Source: Nitrosotalea sp.
GTDB lineage: Archaea > Halobacteriota > Syntropharchaeia > Alkanophagales > Methanospirareceae
Assembly (NCBI GenBank): GCA_020725315.1
Contig: DYFG01000005.1
Span: 1 to 26,229 of the forward strand
Length of the DNA stretch: 26,229 nt
Direction of reading: 5' to 3'
In this document: positions 22,149-26,229 of the stretch, piece by piece
How positions within the stretch are numbered: position 1 is the stretch's first letter
Layout of the letters: every line of letters begins with the position of its first letter
Position numbers and translations under genes: made by a program
The notes under the pieces: model-generated
What the model saw: only the letters and a program-made list of their open reading frames with translations
Told to the model about the DNA's origin: nothing
Databases searched by the model: none

Positions 22149-24526
22149 TGATAGCAGTGGAAGTTGCTTGGCTCTGTCTTCTCTCTCCCTTCGCCGGTGC
22201 GCTTTTATCTCCTGTTTTAGCCAGAATCCATCCCAAGCTCAGGGATTATGGAGCGGTGTTTCTATCTTTCCTCGCAGCTCTCTGCAGTGTGATGCTCATA
22301 CCCCATTTATTCCATCCTGAGAAGTTGCCAATCGAGAGCGCTTTTCTGTGGCTCTCCTTCCCCATAGAATTGAAAGCCGGTGTTTTGATTGATCCTTTGA
22401 GCATAGTGATGGCGAATGTAGTTGCAGTTATAAGCTTCATAATAATGGTCTACTCACTGGGGTATATGAAGGGTGACCCGTCCTTAACAAGGTGGTGGAT
22501 GTGGATGAACCTTTTCATTGGAAGTATGCTCCTTCTGGTTCTTTCCAATAACTTGCTATTTCTCTTCATTGGATGGAAAATGGTAGGTCTTTGCAGCTGG
22601 GGGCTGATAGGTTTTTACAAAAATGACGAGAAGAAATACTGGATTGGTGGTCCTGCTCCCACTAAATACACCACTCCTTCCCATTGCGGCTTAAAAGCAA
22701 TGGTTGTAACGTCCGCTGGGGATGTTCTCATGTTAGGTGGGATGCTTCTGATGTATGCCTATTCTGGAACCTTAAACATCCTGGAACTTTATGAGACTTC
22801 ATCAATATGGATACCGGAAATGGCAAAGTCATCGGGAATGATCTTACTGATGAGTATTCTCCTTCTTGCAGGACCCATCGGTAAGTCTGCACAGTTTCCA
22901 CTTCACGAGTGGCTTCCGGAAGCTATGGCAGGTCCCGGTCCAGTTTCAGCACTGATCCATGCAGCAACAATGGTAAAAAGCGGGGTTTATCTGGTTGCCA
23001 GACTCGTACCAATTTTCTTCTACGGCTATTGGGTAGCTGGATGCATTGAAGCTTCTTATTTCTTCATTTTAATCGCCTGGGTAGGTGCAATCACCGCCTT
23101 TTTGGCTGCTACTCAAGGTATGGTTGCTCTTGAGCTGAAAAAAGCGCTTGCATTCTCTACCGTCAGTCAGATAGGCTACATGATGCTTGCATTGGGAGTA
23201 ACAGGATTAACTGCACACAGTCTAATGGGAGGCTTTACATCAGGAATGTTTCACCTGGTAAATCATGCTCTGTTCAAGGCTTGTCTCTTTCTTTGCGCTG
23301 GCTCGGTCATTCACACTGCTCATTCTATCTATATGAACGACATGGGCTCCATCAGGAAGTACATGCCGTTTACCTGGATTTTCATAGTTATTGCGGCTCT
23401 ATCTCTGATGGGAGTCCCGCCATTCCCCGGATTTTGGAGTAAAGACGCCATTCTTCTTTCATGTCTGGAAGCCCATAATTACCCCTTATTCTTACTCGCT
23501 TTAATTACCGTAGTCCTAACTGCATTCTATACGCTACGCTTTATAGGAATGACTTTTTATGGAAGGGAGAGTAAAAACGTAGAAAATTTAAAGCAAAAAG
23601 GTGTGCATCTTGGTGAAGCACGTCTTACAATGGTGGTTGCATGCGGTGTTTTAGCTATCACGATTATTGTACTTGGCATATTTGGTCTCCCCTTAGAGCA
23701 TTTATTACACGAGGGATTTGGATATATCCTGGTAGAAAAACTTCATCTGCACGTTGAACATTCTGCCGAGCATTCGATGCCTCATTTATTAGTTCCTCTT
23801 CTATCAGTAATTTCAGTGGTTATAGGTATTGTGCCGGCATATTTACTTTACATATCACGTAAAATAGATCCGGAGGACATTTTGGAGAAGCATGCATCTC
23901 TGAAGATGCTTCATAAGTTCTTCTGGAATAGGTGGTACATAGATAGTTTCTATTACATGTTTTTCGTAGGTGGAATAATTGCGATTTTTTCCCGTGTACC
24001 AAAGTTTATTGAAAATCCACTGGATAAATTGTATCATGAGAAAGTTCCCGCTGGAATGATTGCGATTGCTTCTCGCGTACCCAGGTTTGTTGAAAATCCA
24101 CTGGATAGATTCTATCATATGAAAGACGGCCTGGGGAGAGTTGCACGGATAAGCATTCCCGCTGGAATGATTGCCATTTTTACTCGTGTACCCAGGTTTG
24201 TTGAAAATCCACTGGATAGATTCTACCATATGAAAGACGGCCTGGGGAGAGTCGCACGGATAAGCATTCCCGCTGGAATGATTGCCATTTTTTCCCGTGT
24301 ACCTAAGTATATTGAAGACCCACTGGATAGATTCTATCATATGAAAGACTCCCTCGGGAGAGTCGCACGGATAAGCATTCCCGCTATTCCAGGAGCAATC
24401 TATAGCGGGACGAAGCGCATTCGAATTGAAACTGGATCCTTAGGGTATAATCTAATGTATGTCCTTATATTCTATATTGGCTTCATCATCTTTATCCTTT
24501 TAATATTTTTGGGGGTGATAACATGA
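22148..24526 (+). CDS. mnhA: Mrp-type antiporter subunit A / NuoL-like, with C-terminal tandem repeats
   Basis: NuoL-type proton channel of 792 residues. The channel core has GPIGKSAQFPLHEWLPEAM (TM7 Lys), ALIHAATMVKSGVYL (TM8 His), the ELKKALAFSTVSQIGYMML segment and VNHALFKACLFL (TM12 Lys). At the TM5 glutamate position of NuoL/MrpA (W-E-x-x-G) the sequence is GWKMVGLCSWGLIGF, so residue 144 is Lys. A loop with GGPAPTKYTTPSHCGLKA follows. Residues about 608-743 are a 37-residue unit in tandem (separate entry), in the place where NuoL carries its long lateral helix, before a final helix (about 762-790). It overlaps the next gene by ATGA. Confidence 0.9.
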   Translation: MIAVEVAWLCLLSPFAGALLSPVLARIHPKLRDYGAVFLSFLAALCSVMLIPHLFHPEKLPIESAFLWLSFPIELKAGVLIDPLSIVMANVVAVISFIIMVYSLGYMKGDPSLTRWWMWMNLFIGSMLLLVLSNNLLFLFIGWKMVGLCSWGLIGFYKNDEKKYWIGGPAPTKYTTPSHCGLKAMVVTSAGDVLMLGGMLLMYAYSGTLNILELYETSSIWIPEMAKSSGMILLMSILLLAGPIGKSAQFPLHEWLPEAMAGPGPVSALIHAATMVKSGVYLVARLVPIFFYGYWVAGCIEASYFFILIAWVGAITAFLAATQGMVALELKKALAFSTVSQIGYMMLALGVTGLTAHSLMGGFTSGMFHLVNHALFKACLFLCAGSVIHTAHSIYMNDMGSIRKYMPFTWIFIVIAALSLMGVPPFPGFWSKDAILLSCLEAHNYPLFLLALITVVLTAFYTLRFIGMTFYGRESKNVENLKQKGVHLGEARLTMVVACGVLAITIIVLGIFGLPLEHLLHEGFGYILVEKLHLHVEHSAEHSMPHLLVPLLSVISVVIGIVPAYLLYISRKIDPEDILEKHASLKMLHKFFWNRWYIDSFYYMFFVGGIIAIFSRVPKFIENPLDKLYHEKVPAGMIAIASRVPRFVENPLDRFYHMKDGLGRVARISIPAGMIAIFTRVPRFVENPLDRFYHMKDGLGRVARISIPAGMIAIFSRVPKYIEDPLDRFYHMKDSLGRVARISIPAIPGAIYSGTKRIRIETGSLGYNLMYVLIFYIGFIIFILLIFLGVIT
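23969..24376 (+). repeat. 111-bp in-frame tandem repeat in mnhA
   Basis: Three full copies begin at 24044, 24155 and 24266, exactly 111 bases apart. A partial, more diverged copy covers about 23969-24043. Each full copy encodes 37 residues, with PAGMIAIFTRVPRFVENPLD and then RFYHMKDGLGRVARIS. Copies 2 and 3 are nearly identical at DNA level, and copy 4 differs more in its middle (KYIEDPLD). The unit length keeps the reading frame, and the array stops just before the last membrane helix. Confidence 0.95.
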
Positions 24527-26022
24527 TACCTATTCTTCTTCAAATATTAGCAGTGCCACTGATAACCTCCGCATTCATATTCTTTGCCCGGTACAAAATA
24601 GCCTGGAAAGCAGGCTGGATAGCCAGCTTCGCACTTTTATACGCTATTGCTCTTCACTGCATAGCGGGGTTCAGAGTTTATCAGGGTGAAATAATCTTAG
24701 AGAAATACCCCTTTGCGCCGGAGGTGAGTATGGATCTCCTCTATGACGGCTTGAGTCTGCCAGTCGGGTTGATAATAAATATGTTATGTGCTGCCCTTGC
24801 ATTTTACTCTATACATTATGTAGAACACAGAATAGATGTACTCTATCCAGAAGCGGATGAACGGACGAGGGTTTTGTATTACACGAGGTTCTACTTTATG
24901 TTCCTCCTCTTTCCCGCAGCTTTCTTTGGTGTTTCCCTTTCTACAAACCTTATACAAATATTCCTTTTCACAGAACTATTAACTATTCCCCTTTACTTCA
25001 TAATGGGTTATTTTGGTTATATAGAGCGATTTAGAGTTGCCCTGATGTGTTTCTTCTGGGCTGCTGCTTGTGCAGTCTGCGTACTAACCGGGATTGTATT
25101 AATTTATTCTCAGATAGGAACCTTTGAAATCGCGGAGTTATCCGCTCTTTCAGGCAATCGATTTTTGACTTTGATCGTCTCATTAATCTTTCTTGGGTTC
25201 GCTACTAAGCTGGCAATCTTTCCTCTCCATGTCTGGATGCCCTGGGTGCACGCAGAACATCCTACCTGCATAGCAGGGTTGCTTGCGGTCTATGCGAATA
25301 TCGCGCTTTATGTACTTGTTAGAATTATCTTTTTACCGCTTCACGCGGATCTCGATGCTTTCCGCATACCTATCATGATACTGGCGCTGATAACCATGGT
25401 TTATGGTTCTCTTCTCACTCTTGCTCAAGATGACGTGAAGCGAATCGCTGCCTGCTCAACTGTAAGCCAGATATCATATACTGTCCTTGGGGTGGCAGCA
25501 CTCACCGTCTGGAGTGTTGAAGGGGGGATGTTTCTCTTCCTTGCTCACATCATGGCTAAGACCGTCTTCTTCTCAACCGCGGGTATATTGGTGTATGTAA
25601 CAGGGACCAGGAGCGTAAATGAGATGGGCGGACTTGTAGCCAGGATGCCAGTAACATGTATGCTCTGGGCATTTGGCTGTCTGATGCTCTCAGGCCTTCC
25701 GCCTTTTGCCAACTTCTCAGCAAAATGGATAATGTTTTCAGGCATCTTCATGTATGGAGCATATGCTCCTTCTATTGTACTGGTAGTAGCAATTATGGGT
25801 ATTTTCGCAATTATATTAACGTTCTCTTACACATTCTGGTCCCTGAAGAGAATATTCTTTGGCCCCTTGAACCCTGCTCTCGCAAATAACGATAAAATCA
25901 GGGACCCGCCACTAACGATGAGTGTTCCACTTATACTTATAGCGGTTGTATCATTCCTCATTGGTATATATCCCAAAATCATGATGGATCTTTTTCATTC
26001 GGTGATAGGAGGAGTGATCTAA
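24523..26022 (+). CDS. NuoM/MnhD-like antiporter subunit
   Basis: Second antiporter-like subunit after mnhA, 499 residues and about 14 helices. It has the TM5 glutamate in LFTELLTIPLYFIMGYFG, the TM7 lysine in FATKLAIFPLHVWMPWVHAE, DDVKRIAACSTVSQISYTVL, and the lysine helix AHIMAKTVFFSTAGILVY. It reads closer to NuoM than to the upstream MnhD. The start overlaps mnhA (ATGA). It is followed after one base by a near-copy of itself. Confidence 0.9.
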   Translation: MIPILLQILAVPLITSAFIFFARYKIAWKAGWIASFALLYAIALHCIAGFRVYQGEIILEKYPFAPEVSMDLLYDGLSLPVGLIINMLCAALAFYSIHYVEHRIDVLYPEADERTRVLYYTRFYFMFLLFPAAFFGVSLSTNLIQIFLFTELLTIPLYFIMGYFGYIERFRVALMCFFWAAACAVCVLTGIVLIYSQIGTFEIAELSALSGNRFLTLIVSLIFLGFATKLAIFPLHVWMPWVHAEHPTCIAGLLAVYANIALYVLVRIIFLPLHADLDAFRIPIMILALITMVYGSLLTLAQDDVKRIAACSTVSQISYTVLGVAALTVWSVEGGMFLFLAHIMAKTVFFSTAGILVYVTGTRSVNEMGGLVARMPVTCMLWAFGCLMLSGLPPFANFSAKWIMFSGIFMYGAYAPSIVLVVAIMGIFAIILTFSYTFWSLKRIFFGPLNPALANNDKIRDPPLTMSVPLILIAVVSFLIGIYPKIMMDLFHSVIGGVI

Positions 26023-26023
26023 G

Positions 26024-26229
26024 ATGATACCTCATATTCTTCTTCAAATATTAGCAGTGCCACTTATAACCTCCACATTCATATTCTTTGCCCGGTACAA
26101 AATAGCTTGGAAAGCAGGCTGGATAGCCAGCATCGCACTTTTATACCCTATGGTTCTTCACTTCTTAGCAGGTATCAGAGTTTATCAGGGTGAAATAATC
26201 TTAGAGAAATACCCCTTTGCGCCGGAGGT
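26024..26229 (+). CDS. Tandem near-copy of the NuoM/MnhD-like subunit, cut by the window edge
   Basis: ATG at 26024 begins a frame open to the end of the window (68 codons). It is nearly the same, in DNA and protein, as the start of the gene at 24523. Both share LLQILAVPLITS, FIFFARYKIAWKAGWIAS and VYQGEIILEKYPFAPE. Differences include one extra His (MIPH) and changes around LLYPMVLHFLAG. The start-to-start distance is 1501 bases. Beyond the edge nothing can be said. Confidence 0.9.
   Translation, partial: MIPHILLQILAVPLITSTFIFFARYKIAWKAGWIASIALLYPMVLHFLAGIRVYQGEIILEKYPFAPE

Noticed and set aside
23855..24340. Minus-strand 161-codon frame with internal repeats
   Set aside because: Its repeats only mirror the mnhA tandem repeats on the other strand, and no independent coding signal is seen.
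23969..24376. CRISPR-like array
   Set aside because: The units are contiguous 111-bp copies without spacers, in frame within mnhA.

Overview
This window is archaeal chromosomal DNA. It carries L10/P0-type stalk protein, ribosomal L18e, the RNA polymerase subunits Rpo6 and Rpo10, TYW3/Taw3 and FEN-1, and archaeal TATA boxes lie upstream of several operons. The gene style (B12-binding-type radical SAM, DUF362, large Mrp/Mbh-like membrane modules, many broken accessory genes) would fit an uncultivated euryarchaeon, perhaps related to the ANME-1/Syntrophoarchaeia lineages. That placement is an inference and is weakly supported.

Positions 1-10020 are mostly accessory and decaying. A TdeIII-type restriction endonuclease has lost its centre and its frame. 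The divergent DNA methyltransferase has an in-frame stop, a frameshift and an altered motif IV, and a TIR-domain scrap lies between them. Next come an ornithine cyclodeaminase/alanine dehydrogenase-like pseudogene with an internal deletion, an intact isopropylmalate/citramalate synthase carrying an in-frame palindromic insertion, a transposase scrap and an intact DUF362 protein. A tightly coupled five-gene row follows: radical SAM (broken), unknown protein A (broken), Cas4/Dna2-like nuclease, SF1 helicase without its DExx region, and unknown protein D. I do not recognise this row as a described system, and it is the best candidate here for a new one.

Positions 10032-12533 (minus strand) hold FEN-1 behind two AT-rich unknown genes coupled by an ATGA overlap. 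Positions 12632-14678 (plus) hold rpl11-rpl1-rpl10; L10 lacks its usual acidic tail and rpl12 does not follow. Positions 14740-16738 (minus) are the archaeal L18e-L13-S9-Rpo10-Rpo6 operon, with a tRNA-Pro(CGG) between rpo10 and rpo6 and a frameshifted small gene at the end. taw3 follows at 16860-17441 (minus).

Positions 17522-26229 (plus) form an Mrp/Mbh-like cation/proton antiporter module: MnhF, MnhG, MnhE, MbhD-like (DUF4040), MbhE-like, MnhB, MnhC, MnhD, MnhA (NuoL-like), a NuoM/MnhD-like subunit, and the start of a tandem near-copy of that last gene at the window edge. Three features are unusual. The MbhE-like subunit has an inserted domain of about 95 residues. MnhA has a 111-bp in-frame tandem repeat before its last membrane helix, and it has Lys at position 144, where NuoL/MrpA proteins normally have a key Glu. 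Several antiporter-like subunits in one operon suggest a larger ion-pumping complex whose catalytic part may lie to the right of the window.
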